Positions 42,429 through 51,245 of a stretch of 64,000 nt of DNA are shown one piece after another. The notes under the pieces are model-generated. The model saw nothing but the letters and a program-made list of their open reading frames with translations, ran no database searches and had not been told where the DNA came from. The stretch is from NCBI RefSeq assembly GCF_016887565.1, contig NZ_CP069396.1, forward strand, positions 9,096,001 through 9,160,000, read 5' to 3'. The translations under genes were made by a program, and so were the position numbers. Positions within the stretch are counted from its first letter, which is position 1; every line of letters starts with the position of its first letter. Origin of the DNA: Archangium violaceum (GTDB lineage: Bacteria > Myxococcota > Myxococcia > Myxococcales > Myxococcaceae).

Positions 42429-43364
42429 CTACTTGCCCGGCGCGGCCAGCCCCACGACAGCGAGCGGTACTTCATAGAAGTCACCCTGGCCATTGCCCGG
42501 CGCGGCCAGCCGCTCGGCGAACTCCTTCGTGGTCAACGCGCGCTCGGGCGGCGCGGTGGAGAAGAGCCGCCGTTGCGCGTAGACGAGTGTCCCCCGTGTG
42601 GCCACCACCGTGGGAGTGAAGGCTCCCTCGGTACGATTGACAGCGAGGCCGAGGTTGCGCGGGGCGCGCCACCCCTGCTCCTCGCGCTCACTGACGTACA
42701 GATCGAAGTCGCTCGAGCCCCCGGGCCGCTGCGAGGAGAAGACGAGGTAGCGCTCGTCCGGGTCCACGAAATGGTTGCCATCTCCCTTGCCGGAGTTGAT
42801 GGACTCCGGCAGCGGCTCGCCCTCGGCCCACCCGTTGCCCCGGGGTGCGTGCCGCACGATGCGCCGCGCGCCTCCCTTCGGCGAGCGCGTCACGTAGACG
42901 GCCCCCTCCCGCGTCACCGAGGTGTTCGTCTCGTCCTCCGGGGTGTTGAGCCCCTCGGCCAGCCGCGGCGCTCCCCAGCCCTTCTCCGTGCGCTCGACGA
43001 GCCAGATGTCGAAGTCCGGGTGCACCTTCTCCCCCTCGGACTGGGGGCGCACGGAGGCGAAGAAGAGCCGCCTGCCATCCGGAGTGAACGAGGGGTCGAT
43101 GTCCCGGTAGCGCCCGGAGAAGGGCAGCACCTCGGGAGCCGTCCAGCGGCCCTCCCGCCACTGCGAGACCATCAGCACCTGGAAGCCGAAGCGCGTGGGG
43201 TCCGCCCGGGTGAACACCACCGTGCGCCCATCCGGCGAGAACGTGGCGCCGAACTCCTCATTGCCCGTGGACACCACTCCCGGGGCGAAGACCGCTGGCT
43301 CGGCGGTAGCCGCGGGCGCCGCGTGCAGCAGCAACATCAAGGGAAGGGACAGGAGCGAGGACAT
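42429..43364 (-). CDS. Exported WD40-like (PD40/TolB) beta-propeller protein
   Basis: This 311-residue protein has a signal peptide (SLLSLPLMLLLHAAPAATA) followed by repeated PD40 motifs: ATFSPDGRTVVFTR, PSFTPDGRRLFFAS, and FVDPDERYLVFSSQRPGGSSDFDLYVS. These blades match the TolB C-terminal propeller and the related OmpA-associated proteins. It is probably periplasmic and protein-binding. It is leftward, 47 bases from the preceding membrane-protein gene start. Confidence 0.8.
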   Translation of the reverse strand: MSSLLSLPLMLLLHAAPAATAEPAVFAPGVVSTGNEEFGATFSPDGRTVVFTRADPTRFGFQVLMVSQWREGRWTAPEVLPFSGRYRDIDPSFTPDGRRLFFASVRPQSEGEKVHPDFDIWLVERTEKGWGAPRLAEGLNTPEDETNTSVTREGAVYVTRSPKGGARRIVRHAPRGNGWAEGEPLPESINSGKGDGNHFVDPDERYLVFSSQRPGGSSDFDLYVSEREEQGWRAPRNLGLAVNRTEGAFTPTVVATRGTLVYAQRRLFSTAPPERALTTKEFAERLAAPGNGQGDFYEVPLAVVGLAAPGK

Positions 43365-43463
43365 GACGATGCCTTTCCGCCCGGGAGCGAGCCCGGGCCA
43401 GTGGAGACGACGAAGAGCGTGAAGTGAAGACGCGCGGTGCTCGCGCCGAGGCGGGACGGAGCC

Positions 43464-44000
43464 TCAGGCGCGGCGCAGGACGAGCACGGGGGTGGAGACG
43501 AGTGCCAGACCGGCCACCAGCCCGAGCACCCCACTCAGGCCGTAGAGGATGCAGGCCAGGGAGCCGCAGAGCGAGGCGACCGTCCCCGAGGCCAGGATGA
43601 AACCCAAGCGGCCCTGCTCCATCCGAAGGGCCTCGCGTGAGAGGAGCGCGCCGGCGAGGAGTCCGCCGATCACGCAGGACGCGAAGCAGAAGGAGCGACA
43701 GCCACCGCCGAAGCAGACGTGTCCCGCCGCGAGCACCAGGAAGGGACCGAGCAACGGGATGAGGCCCGCGAGCAGTCCCGGCGTCACCGCCCTGCCCCAC
43801 TGCCTGCCCCGCCAGCCCAACCCGACGCACAGCAGCACCAGCGCGGCGCCCAGCGGCAGCGTGGCACGCGAGCCCAGCACCGCCGCCATCAGGGTCAGCC
43901 CCGCGGCGGGCAGCGCCCCGGGCACCGCGGCCCGCAGACGCCCCCACTCGTAGGCCAGGCGCGCGCGCCGCTGGAGGCGCACCGCTTCACTCGACACCAT
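43464..44000 (-). CDS. Cys-rich multi-helix membrane protein, possible anti-sigma partner
   Basis: This 178-residue protein has about five hydrophobic helices after a basic N-terminus. Between or within helices lies HVCFGGGCRSFCFASC, four cysteines in 14 residues, suited to metal or redox sensing. Its start overlaps the end of the ECF-like sigma factor gene by 14 bases, the arrangement typical of sigma/anti-sigma pairs. A ribosome site (GGAGG) precedes the ATG. The anti-sigma role is inferred from context. Confidence 0.7.
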   Translation of the reverse strand: MVSSEAVRLQRRARLAYEWGRLRAAVPGALPAAGLTLMAAVLGSRATLPLGAALVLLCVGLGWRGRQWGRAVTPGLLAGLIPLLGPFLVLAAGHVCFGGGCRSFCFASCVIGGLLAGALLSREALRMEQGRLGFILASGTVASLCGSLACILYGLSGVLGLVAGLALVSTPVLVLRRA

Positions 44001-44535
44001 GACGCATCCTCCATGCCTCGCGCAGCCTCCCGAGCGCACGCTCGAGCCGCTTGCGGAACGTGGCGCCGGGGATCGCGGGCCGCTCCCGCTCTCCCATGGC
44101 CGCCTCCAGGGTCTCCACATCCTCCGGCCTCAGCCCTCCCATCACCTCCGCCAGCGCGCGCCGCAAATCCTCCGCGAGCAACCGCGCCTCGGGCCCCTCC
44201 GCCCCATCCACCACCTCCACCTGCTCCTCCTCGGGCGCCTCGCGCCGGCGCATCCGCGCCTTGCGCACGGTGCGGCACTCCCAGGCCGCGATGCCCAGCA
44301 CCCACGGCAGCGCCTCGCGTGTCGCGTCGTACTCGGTGGCCCGGGCGAACACCTTCAGCAGCGCCGCCTGCGCCGCGTCCTCGGCGTCCTCGCGGCACGG
44401 CAGCAGCCGCGCGCAGAAGCCCTCCAGGAGCGGCTGGAGGCAAGCGAAGGCCGGCGTGAAGGCCTGTCGATCCCCCTCGGCGAGCCGCTCCAGCCATCGC
44501 CGCAGTTGCTGACGTTCGCTGTGGTCCAACCGCAT
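43987..44535 (-). CDS. ECF-type RNA polymerase sigma factor
   Basis: This 182-residue protein has sigma region 2 (FCARLLPCREDAEDAAQAALLKVFARATEYDATREALPWVLGIAAWE). A Glu/Val-rich linker and a C-terminal helical region (ATFRKRLERALGRLREAWRMR) follow, corresponding to a diverged region 4. It starts at the ATG at 44535. It is co-transcribed with the Cys-rich membrane protein. Confidence 0.75.
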   Translation of the reverse strand: MRLDHSERQQLRRWLERLAEGDRQAFTPAFACLQPLLEGFCARLLPCREDAEDAAQAALLKVFARATEYDATREALPWVLGIAAWECRTVRKARMRRREAPEEEQVEVVDGAEGPEARLLAEDLRRALAEVMGGLRPEDVETLEAAMGERERPAIPGATFRKRLERALGRLREAWRMRHGVE

Positions 44536-44701
44536 CGTGTCTCTTCTAGGCCGCTGCCCGGAAAGCGTGACACCCGACCAGCGCCTTCCCGACCGACCAG
44601 GTAGCGGGCGGAACTCCGAGCATGCTCCAATCCACACCCTCGGTCCCAGTCCCCCTCGGGTTGACGAGCGTCCGGAGCGGAGCTAGGTCTGGACTCAGGA
44701 A

Positions 44702-45325
44702 ATGAATCAAGCTTCAGTCAAAAAAGCGCCGGCGTCCCGGCTGCGCGCCCGCCTCCGGGAGGCGACCACGGACGCCATCCGGGCGGCGGCGGAGGAAGTG
44801 TTCGCCGAGCAGGGGTTCGGGGCCCGGATGGAGGACATCGCCGCGCGGGCGGGGGTGTCGGTGGGCACGCTGTACAACCACTTCGAGGACCGTGACGCGC
44901 TGCTGGTGGTGCTCATCCAGGCCCGGCGCGAGGCACTGCTGGCCCAGGTGGACCAGGTGCTCGCCGAGGTGGAGGGCCGCTCCTTCCGGGAGCAACTGCG
45001 CGCGCTGCTCGACAAGGTGTTCGGGCACTTCCACGAGCACTCCCGGTTCTTCGCCATCGTGGTGCAGTCGGAGGTCTTCCGCGGCCCTGGCTACCCCCAG
45101 CGCGCTGGCTCCCTGGTGGAGCTGACGAAGCGGGTGGAGCAGCTCATCCAACGCGGAGTCGCCGCGGGTGAGCTGCGCGGTGAGGGCTCGGAACTCTACG
45201 CGACGCTGCTGGTGGGCATGGTGCGAAGCGTGCTCATGCGGGTGGCGGAGACGAAGCGGGGCGAGGACCTGCGTCACGGCGCGGACACACTGATTCAAGT
45301 CTTCCTAAGGGGAAGCGAGGTCTGA
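44702..45325 (+). CDS. TetR-family transcriptional regulator
   Basis: This 207-residue repressor has an N-terminal helix-turn-helix (AAAEEVFAEQGFGARMEDIAARAGVSVGTLYNHFEDRDALL) and a ligand-binding C-terminal domain. TetR proteins commonly control efflux pumps. The sequence just downstream carries what looks like a scrap of an efflux adaptor gene, but no intact target is adjacent. Confidence 0.92.
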   Translation: MNQASVKKAPASRLRARLREATTDAIRAAAEEVFAEQGFGARMEDIAARAGVSVGTLYNHFEDRDALLVVLIQARREALLAQVDQVLAEVEGRSFREQLRALLDKVFGHFHEHSRFFAIVVQSEVFRGPGYPQRAGSLVELTKRVEQLIQRGVAAGELRGEGSELYATLLVGMVRSVLMRVAETKRGEDLRHGADTLIQVFLRGSEV

Positions 45326-45444
45326 CCCCAGGTCACTACGCCGCCCGGGTGAAGCAGGCGGAGGCGGAGCTCGAGTCGGCCCAGGCGCAGGCTCAGGCCG
45401 CCGACGCGCGGGCCTCTCCGCCGAGGTCACCGTGCACACGGGCG
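45326..45444 (+). pseudogene. Possible remnant of an HlyD/RND membrane-fusion protein gene
   Basis: Directly after the TetR gene, a reading without its own clear start gives HYAARVKQAEAELESAQAQAQAADARA. This resembles the coiled-coil hairpin of efflux adaptor proteins. The frame then degenerates into Pro/Arg-rich sequence. The rest of the 462-base gap to the EF-Tu gene holds only a terminator-like hairpin. Confidence 0.3.
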
Positions 45445-45701
45445 GCTGAGCCCCCCGGTACACGGGCTCCCCGAGCCCCACTTCTTCCGCGCCCCGGTGC
45501 CCCCGCGCCGGGGCGTGTCAGTTTTTTCGACCCCCCGCGTCCGTGCTCCCTGGATTCCTCTTTCCTTCGACGGCCATGACCTCCTTCGCGCCCACGTCAT
45601 CAGTCTCAGTCTCAGCGGCGAACCGCTCGTCGCGAGACCCGCGTGTGCGGCGCGAGGTGGCGCTCTGACCGGCTGAGTCCGTCAGCGCCTTCCCTGGCCG
45701 A

Positions 45702-45739
45702 CCCCTCGGGCCCGCGTGGTCCGAGGGGTTTTTCTTTTT
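45702..45739 (+). terminator. Rho-independent terminator-like hairpin upstream of tuf
   Basis: An 8-base perfect stem (CCCCTCGG / CCGAGGGG) with an 11-base loop is followed by a run of Ts. It lies about 49 bases before the EF-Tu start. It may end an upstream transcript or attenuate the EF-Tu gene. Confidence 0.75.
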
Positions 45740-45787
45740 CCAGCGCTTTCACCCGGGCCGGCCCGGCCCACAACCAGGAGCACTCCC

Positions 45788-46960
45788 ATGGGCACTCAGA
45801 AGACGCACGTCAACGTTGGCACCATCGGCCACGTGGACCACGGCAAGACGACCCTCACCGCCGCCCTCACCCAGGTGATGGCCGCGCTGCACGGCGGCAA
45901 GGGTCTGGGCTACGACCAGATCGACAGCGCGCCCGAGGAGAAGGCCCGCGGCATCACCATCAACATCACCCATGTCGAGTACGAGTCGGCCACGCGTCAC
46001 TACGCCCATATCGACTGCCCTGGTCACGCGGACTACGTGAAGAACATGATCACCGGCGCCTCGCAGATGGATGGCGCCATCCTGCTGGTGGACGGCTCGC
46101 AGGGGCCGCAGCCGCAGACGCGTGAGCACATCCTCCTGGCCCACCAGGTGGGCGTGGCGCACATGGTCGTGTTCATCAACAAGGTGGACGTGGCGGACCC
46201 GGAGCTGGTCACCCTGGTGGAGCTGGAGACGCAGGAGCTGCTGGCGGCTCACGGCTACACGGACGTGCCGATGGTGAAGGGCTCGGCCTTGAAGGCGCTC
46301 GAGGCCGTCACCGCCGGGCGGGTGGAGGATGAGGCCACGCGCTGCATCCGCGAGCTGGTGGACGCGCTCGACAGGCACATTCCGGATCCGGTGCGGGACT
46401 ACACCTCGCCGTTCCTGATGCCCATCGAGGACGTGTTCACCATCTCGGGGCGCGGCACGGTGGTGACGGGGCGCATCCAGCGCGGGGTGCTCACGGCGGG
46501 GGCGCAGGTGGAGCTGGTGGGGCTGGGAGGCCCGCGGGAGGTGGTGGTGACGAGCATCGAGTCCTTCCACCGTCAGTGCCCGGAGGCTCGGGCGGGTGAG
46601 AACGTGGGGTTGTTGCTCCGCGGGCTCAAGCGCGAGGAGGTGGCCCGTGGCCAGGTGCTCTGCGCGCCGGGCTCCATCCTCCCGCACGCCGCGGGTGAGG
46701 CCGAGCTGTACGTGCTGTCCGCCCACGAGGGGGGCCGCCACACGCCGTTCGGGACGGGTTACACGCCGCAGTTCTTCTTCGGGAGTACGGACGTGACGGG
46801 GACGGTGGAGGTGGTGGGCGAGGGGCTCGTCCAGCCGGGTGACAGGGCCCGGGTGGGCTTCCGCCTGCTGCGCCCCATCGGGGTCGAGCCGGGCATGCGC
46901 TTCGCCATCCGTGAGGGTGGGAAGACGATTGGCGCCGGCGTCGTCACGGCGGTGAGGTGA
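45788..46960 (+). CDS. tuf: Divergent elongation factor Tu
   Basis: This 390-residue GTPase has all EF-Tu signatures: GHVDHGKTT (14-22), RGITI, DCPGH, NKVD and SALKAL, then domains 2 and 3 ending [16 protein letters not shown]. It delivers aminoacyl-tRNA to the ribosome. Several normally conserved positions differ: the N-terminus is short ([13 protein letters not shown] without the usual basic leader), THVEYES follows GITI, and [11 protein letters not shown] replaces the usual VSAADGPMPQT. It may be a second, specialised copy. AGGAG lies 8 bases before the ATG. Confidence 0.93.
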   Translation: MGTQKTHVNVGTIGHVDHGKTTLTAALTQVMAALHGGKGLGYDQIDSAPEEKARGITINITHVEYESATRHYAHIDCPGHADYVKNMITGASQMDGAILLVDGSQGPQPQTREHILLAHQVGVAHMVVFINKVDVADPELVTLVELETQELLAAHGYTDVPMVKGSALKALEAVTAGRVEDEATRCIRELVDALDRHIPDPVRDYTSPFLMPIEDVFTISGRGTVVTGRIQRGVLTAGAQVELVGLGGPREVVVTSIESFHRQCPEARAGENVGLLLRGLKREEVARGQVLCAPGSILPHAAGEAELYVLSAHEGGRHTPFGTGYTPQFFFGSTDVTGTVEVVGEGLVQPGDRARVGFRLLRPIGVEPGMRFAIREGGKTIGAGVVTAVR

Positions 46961-46964
46961 CAAG

Positions 46965-47003
46965 GGAGCGCCGCTTCCGGCAACGGAGGCGGCGCTCCTT
47001 TTT
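46965..47003 (+). terminator. Rho-independent terminator after tuf
   Basis: A 10-base perfect stem (GGAGCGCCGC / GCGGCGCTCC) is followed by a T run, starting 5 bases after the EF-Tu stop. Confidence 0.93.
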
Positions 47004-47267
47004 CGCGTGCGTGTCAGGCCTCCACCCCGGGTGCGTCCCTGCCGCTGGGGAGGCCTCTCCAGCGCCCGCGGACATCGTCCGGGGGTGTCCTGCATCGGGG
47101 TCTCCCCTTCCTGGAAGCCTGTAAAGGCCGGGGTTCAACTCCCCAACGGCTGCTCCGGGGGCCAGCGTCCTCGGACGCACCGTGCGGAACGGCCATGCGG
47201 GTGGAGAACCCCCGCCGGTCCGCCGGGGCCCCCGGAGCGTGCGTCTTGTTCCGAAAGAGGTGCACCG
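47004..47267. other. Leader stretch before the SPFH gene
   Basis: These 264 bases contain no supported gene. A short T-arm-like segment near 47130 has no matching acceptor or D arm. The stretch probably contains the promoter of the SPFH gene, but I cannot place it. Confidence 0.4.
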
Positions 47268-48086
47268 GTGGACATGTTCAGACTCTTCCCGCTGGCGATG
47301 GTGGCGCTCGTCCTGGGCGTGGTGGCCTACAAGCTGCTCGTGCTGAAAGTGGTCGTCCCCGAGGGCTTCGTCACCCTGCTCTATCGGCAGGGGCGCTTCG
47401 CGCGCGTGTTGAAGCCGGGAGCCCATCGGGTGCCGCGCGCCGGGCGCGGCACGCAGCAGGTGGACGTGCGCCAGCGCTCCCTCACCGTGCCGGGCCAGGA
47501 CGTGCTCAGCCTGGAGCAGGTGGGGCTCAAGGTGAGCGTCGCGGTGCGCTTCGCCGTGGCGGACCCCGAGCAGGCCCTGCACCGCGTGCAGAACTTCGTG
47601 GAGGCGCTCTACATGGCCGTGCAGCTCGCGCTGCGCGAGGAGGTGGCCCGTCATCCGCTGGAGGAGCTGGTGTCGGGGCGGCTCGACCTGGGGCAGCGGA
47701 TGCGCGAGCGGGTGGCCAGCGAGGCGCGCGCCTTCGGGCTCTCCGTGGAGGCGGTGGAGGTGAAGGACGTGATGCTGCCCGCGGACCTGCGGCGCGCCTT
47801 CGCCGAGGCCCTCAAGGCGAAGAAGGAGGCACAGGCGCGGCTGGAGAAGGCACGCGGCGAGTCGGCGGCACTGCGCAACCTGGCCAACGCCGCGAGGATG
47901 GTGGAGCAGAACCCGTCCCTGCTCGAGCTGCGCGTGCTGCAGACGCTCGAGGGCGCGAGCGGCACGGCCGGTCACACCTTCGTCCTGGGCCTGGGCCCGG
48001 AGCTGACGCCGCTCGCACGCAGGCGCCGAGCCGGGAATGGCGCGCCGGTGCCCCCCGCCGAGGGCGAGGAGCCCGAGTCCACCTGA
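47268..48086 (+). CDS. SPFH-domain (slipin/prohibitin-like) protein
   Basis: This 272-residue protein has an N-terminal membrane helix (MFRLFPLAMVALVLGVVAYKLL) and then the SPFH/band-7 domain: VPEGFVTLLYRQGRFARVLKPGAHRV, VDVRQRSLTVPGQDVLSLEQVGLKVSVAVRFAV, and FGLSVEAVEVKDVMLPADL. A charged helical tail (ALKAKKEAQARLEKARGESAALRNL) is typical of oligomerising slipins. Such proteins organise membrane microdomains. The GTG at 47268 has AAAGAGGTG upstream; an ATG at 47274 is also possible. Confidence 0.88.
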   Translation: MDMFRLFPLAMVALVLGVVAYKLLVLKVVVPEGFVTLLYRQGRFARVLKPGAHRVPRAGRGTQQVDVRQRSLTVPGQDVLSLEQVGLKVSVAVRFAVADPEQALHRVQNFVEALYMAVQLALREEVARHPLEELVSGRLDLGQRMRERVASEARAFGLSVEAVEVKDVMLPADLRRAFAEALKAKKEAQARLEKARGESAALRNLANAARMVEQNPSLLELRVLQTLEGASGTAGHTFVLGLGPELTPLARRRRAGNGAPVPPAEGEEPEST

Positions 48087-48099
48087 GCCCCCTCGGGGC

Positions 48100-48996
48100 C
48101 TACTTCGAGCCGGGCTCGTCCAATCCGGCCCGCTCCGCCGCCAGCGCCCCGAGCGCCGCCCAGTCCTTGTCCCCCATGCCCCGGGCCACGCCTTCGAGGA
48201 AGTGGTCCCGCACGAGGCTCGCCAGCGGCATCGGCACCTCCGCCGCACCGGCGGCCTCCAGCACCAGCCGCACGTCCTTGAGACCCAGCCGCAGCTTGAA
48301 GCCCGCGGGCTCGTACTGCTCCCTGGCGATCAGCTCCGCGTAGCGCTCGAAGATGGGCGAGCGCGCGAACACCGACTGGAACAGGGACAGGAACACCTGC
48401 GGCTCGATGCCCGACTTGCGCGTCAGCGCGAACGCCTCCCCGAGTGCCTCCGTCATCGAGGCGATCAGGAAGTTGCCCGACAGCTTCACCACGTTCGCCG
48501 CGGACGGGCGCTCGCCGAGCACCGTGAGCCCGCGTCCCACCGCCTCCAGCAGCGGCCGGCACCGCTCCACGTCTTCCTTCGCGCCCGCGGCCAGCACCCA
48601 GAGCTGCTTCGCCTGTGCCGCCTCCGGCCTGCCGAACACCGGCGCCGACACGTACCGCTGTCCGGCCTTCCCGTGCGCCTCGGTCAGCCGCTCCGAGAGC
48701 GCCACCGAGATGGTGCTCGACGAGACGTGCAGCGCCCCCCGACCCAGCCCGACCAGCAAGCCCGTGTCTCCGAAGACGACCCCCTCCACCGCGCCGTCAT
48801 CCGCGAGCATGGAGAAGACGACCTCCGCCCCGCGCGCCGCGTCCGCCGGCGAGTCCGCGACCCGGGCGCCCTGCTGGCGCAACGGCTCGGCCTTCTCGCG
48901 CGAGCGGTTGTAGACGGCCAGCTCGTGCCCCGCGGCGCGCAGGTTGCTCGCCATGGGCTGGCCCATGTTCCCCAGTCCGATGAAGCCCACCTTCAT
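48100..48996 (-). CDS. NAD(P)-dependent 3-hydroxyisobutyrate dehydrogenase-family oxidoreductase
   Basis: This 298-residue enzyme starts with the NADP-binding motif VGFIGLGNMGQPMASNLRAAGHELAVYNRS. It has the substrate loop SSSTIS and the catalytic-Lys segment NVVKLSGNFLIASMTEALGEA. NRS after the second strand suggests NADP preference. It may be a succinic semialdehyde/glyoxylate reductase-type beta-hydroxyacid dehydrogenase; the substrate is unknown. It converges on the SPFH gene, with only 13 bases between. Confidence 0.9.
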   Translation of the reverse strand: MKVGFIGLGNMGQPMASNLRAAGHELAVYNRSREKAEPLRQQGARVADSPADAARGAEVVFSMLADDGAVEGVVFGDTGLLVGLGRGALHVSSSTISVALSERLTEAHGKAGQRYVSAPVFGRPEAAQAKQLWVLAAGAKEDVERCRPLLEAVGRGLTVLGERPSAANVVKLSGNFLIASMTEALGEAFALTRKSGIEPQVFLSLFQSVFARSPIFERYAELIAREQYEPAGFKLRLGLKDVRLVLEAAGAAEVPMPLASLVRDHFLEGVARGMGDKDWAALGALAAERAGLDEPGSK

Positions 48997-49035
48997 GTGC
49001 TCTCCCTCCGGAAGCGAGGCGCCAGAGCTACCAGG

Positions 49036-49077
49036 AAAAAGAAGAGGGCCCCAGGTCACGTGGACCTGGAGCCCTCT
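49036..49077 (-). terminator. Terminator of the FPFP-motif protein gene
   Basis: Read on the minus strand, an AGAGGG...CCAGGTC stem with a CACGTG centre pairs with ACCTGG...CCCTCT and is followed by TCTTTTT. It lies about 30 bases after the stop of the large membrane protein gene. Confidence 0.8.
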
Positions 49078-49107
49078 GAAGACGACAGTTCTCGTCCGCG
49101 CCGCGCG

Positions 49108-51120
49108 TCAGTCCTTGACGGGCGTGGCCTTGAGGGCGGCCTTGCCCTCCTTCACGTACACCTGGAAGCGCACCGTCTTGCAGGCGTACTTCTGGACGAG
49201 CTGCTCCTTGTTCTTGCGCAGCTTGGCCACGAACTTGTCGTAGGTCAGGCCATCGTTGGGCTCGCTGCACTGCTCACGCGTGGCCACGAACTCCCGGAAG
49301 ACGTCCTGGAAGTGCTGCTCCTCGGACCAGGCGATCGCGCCGCTGGGAGGAGGAGGCGGCGGCGGCATGGCCATGCCGGCCATCGGCGTGCCCATGACGG
49401 GCGTGGGCGCCAACGACGGAGCGGCCACTCCCGGGTGCCCGGGGCCGCGCTGGACGGGAATCTCGGTCGTCGCGGGACGGGCCGCGCGAGCCAGCAGCTC
49501 CTGAGGGATGGCCGCCACGCGGGTCCTCTCGGGAGGAGAGTCGTCGCCGCCGAAGTCCGAGGACGGCAGTCCGGCCTGTGCCGCGGCCGCCGCGAACGGA
49601 TCCGCCGCCTGCTGCAGCGTGTAGGCCGCCGTCGGCTGGTCCTCGAAGGCGAACGCACCCCGAGGGGCCGCCGCCGAGGCAACGCCCGGGGCCGGGGGAG
49701 CATCCGCCGAAGGGAACGGGAAGGCGTCCGCCCCGGGCCGCGCGGCGAACGGATCGTTCCCGGGCACCGTCTGCGACGCATACGGGTCCACGCCCGGAGC
49801 CGGGGGGAACGGGAAGGCGTCCGGGGCGGGCGCCTGGGCCGCGTACGGGTCCGCGCCGGGAGCCGGAGGCGGCGGGAACGGGAAGGCGTCTCCCGCCGGA
49901 GCAGCCTCCGCCTGCATGGGCCGCGCGGAGGCGGGGGCCGCCGGGAAGGGGAAGTCGTCCGGGCCGGGCACGGGCGGCTCCGGCGTGGCCTGAAGGGGGA
50001 GCGGCGCCGCGACGGGCGCGGGAGCCGGCTCACTGTCCTCCTCCTGACCCTTCTTGCCCTTCTTCTTCTTCTTTTCTTCCTTCTTGACGGGGGCGGCCCC
50101 GGCCGAGGCGCTCTGGCCCGAGCCCATCACCAGCGTCCACACCAGGGAGAAGCCCAGCAGGCCCGCGAGGCCGAAGAAAGCGGTCTGCTGGTAGTCCGCC
50201 AGCGCGCTCATGAAGGGCCGCACACTGGACACGGCCACGACCTCGTAGCCTCCGTCCAGCGCCTTGCGCGAACCCACCGCGAGCGGAGCCTCGCCGCCCT
50301 TGAAGTCATCCGCCTGCGTCAGCAGCGGCAGCTTCACCTGGGGAAGCTGGGCGATGAGCCCGCGCACGCCACCGCGCTGCACCACGTGGCCCACCTGGCC
50401 CACCTGCAATGTCTTGAGGGCCTCGTCGACGAGCGCCTTCTGCGCTCCAGCCGAGCCCACCACCTTGTCGCCCTTCACCACCGCGAGCGCGGCGACGCCG
50501 GACGACAGGGCCGCGGACTCCAGGGCCTTCTCTTCCACCCCCAGCGGCGCGCCCACCACCACGGTCGCCGCCACCTGCGAGCGGCCGCCCTCGGCGTTCC
50601 ACAGCACCGGCACGGAGAAGAAGACATGGGTCGCGTCGAACGCGTCCACCACCACGCCCTCGCTGCCCGCCTTGAGCAGCTCCTGCACGTTGAGCTTGTC
50701 ATCCGACGCGGGCTCACCGTCGGCGCGCGCGTACAGCGAGCCGTCGTTGGTGGAGAGCGCGAGGACGACGGAGCCCTTGAGCGCCTCGGGCACCAGCCCC
50801 TGGGCGGCGGAGCGCAGGCCGGCGAAACGCTCGTCCGCGGGCGGCTCCACGATGCGGATGCCCTTGCCCCTGGGCAGCGGCACCACCTGGGGCTGCACCG
50901 CGGAAGCAACGTCCGGACTCGCCGCCAGCTTGAGCGCCAGTCCCTGCACCACGAGCCGACGCGCCTCCAGCGCTCGGGACACCTCGGAGATGGCCGCCAG
51001 GGTTGGCGCCGAAGCGCCCTCCGTGGCCCGGACACTCAGCGGTCCCGACAGCAGGGGGAGATGAGCCAACCCCAGTCCGAGGACCAGGAGCGCGAAGAGG
51101 AAGAACTTGAAGCGGACCAT
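49108..51120 (-). CDS. Large membrane protein with FPFP motif array
   Basis: This 670-residue protein has four parts. A helix at 5-24 is followed by an extracytoplasmic region (about 25-310, with cache-like features such as GSVVLALSTNDGSLYARADG). A second helix lies near 314-333. A Lys-rich stretch (KKEEKKKKKGKKG) leads to a Pro/Ala-rich tail carrying four FPFP motifs (near 390, 413, 436 and 467) interspersed with DPYA/DPFA units. A conserved C-terminal domain (about 598-670) reads FREFVATREQCSE ... LTYDKFVAKLRKNKEQL and VRFQVYVKEGKAALKATPVKD. I tentatively place it among myxobacterial MXAN_5187-type proteins. The layout suggests a receptor-like adaptor with a cytoplasmic motif tail. Confidence 0.75.
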   Translation of the reverse strand: MVRFKFFLFALLVLGLGLAHLPLLSGPLSVRATEGASAPTLAAISEVSRALEARRLVVQGLALKLAASPDVASAVQPQVVPLPRGKGIRIVEPPADERFAGLRSAAQGLVPEALKGSVVLALSTNDGSLYARADGEPASDDKLNVQELLKAGSEGVVVDAFDATHVFFSVPVLWNAEGGRSQVAATVVVGAPLGVEEKALESAALSSGVAALAVVKGDKVVGSAGAQKALVDEALKTLQVGQVGHVVQRGGVRGLIAQLPQVKLPLLTQADDFKGGEAPLAVGSRKALDGGYEVVAVSSVRPFMSALADYQQTAFFGLAGLLGFSLVWTLVMGSGQSASAGAAPVKKEEKKKKKGKKGQEEDSEPAPAPVAAPLPLQATPEPPVPGPDDFPFPAAPASARPMQAEAAPAGDAFPFPPPPAPGADPYAAQAPAPDAFPFPPAPGVDPYASQTVPGNDPFAARPGADAFPFPSADAPPAPGVASAAAPRGAFAFEDQPTAAYTLQQAADPFAAAAAQAGLPSSDFGGDDSPPERTRVAAIPQELLARAARPATTEIPVQRGPGHPGVAAPSLAPTPVMGTPMAGMAMPPPPPPPSGAIAWSEEQHFQDVFREFVATREQCSEPNDGLTYDKFVAKLRKNKEQLVQKYACKTVRFQVYVKEGKAALKATPVKD

Positions 51121-51245
51121 CGCCGACCTTTAGCCCGGGGTGAAGAGTCCCGCTTATAGCTTCCACCGCTCGGGGCCAGCAAGAATCGGGGCAGGTCCGC
51201 CTGGGAGCCCGGACACCAACCAGGGGTCCGGGCTCCGCCCGCCCG

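Noticed and set aside
40716-43427. A 903-codon plus-strand open frame
   Set aside because: Antisense to the DEAD-box helicase and the propeller gene, with Ser/Arg/Pro-rich shadow composition.
47126-47145. A T-arm-like GGGGTTCAACTCCCC segment suggesting a tRNA
   Set aside because: No matching D arm, anticodon arm or acceptor stem could be folded around it.
48037-51159. A 1040-codon open frame on the plus strand opposite the FPFP-motif protein gene
   Set aside because: It is antisense to two well-supported genes, Arg/His/Leu-rich, and without any domain; a shadow of high-GC coding.
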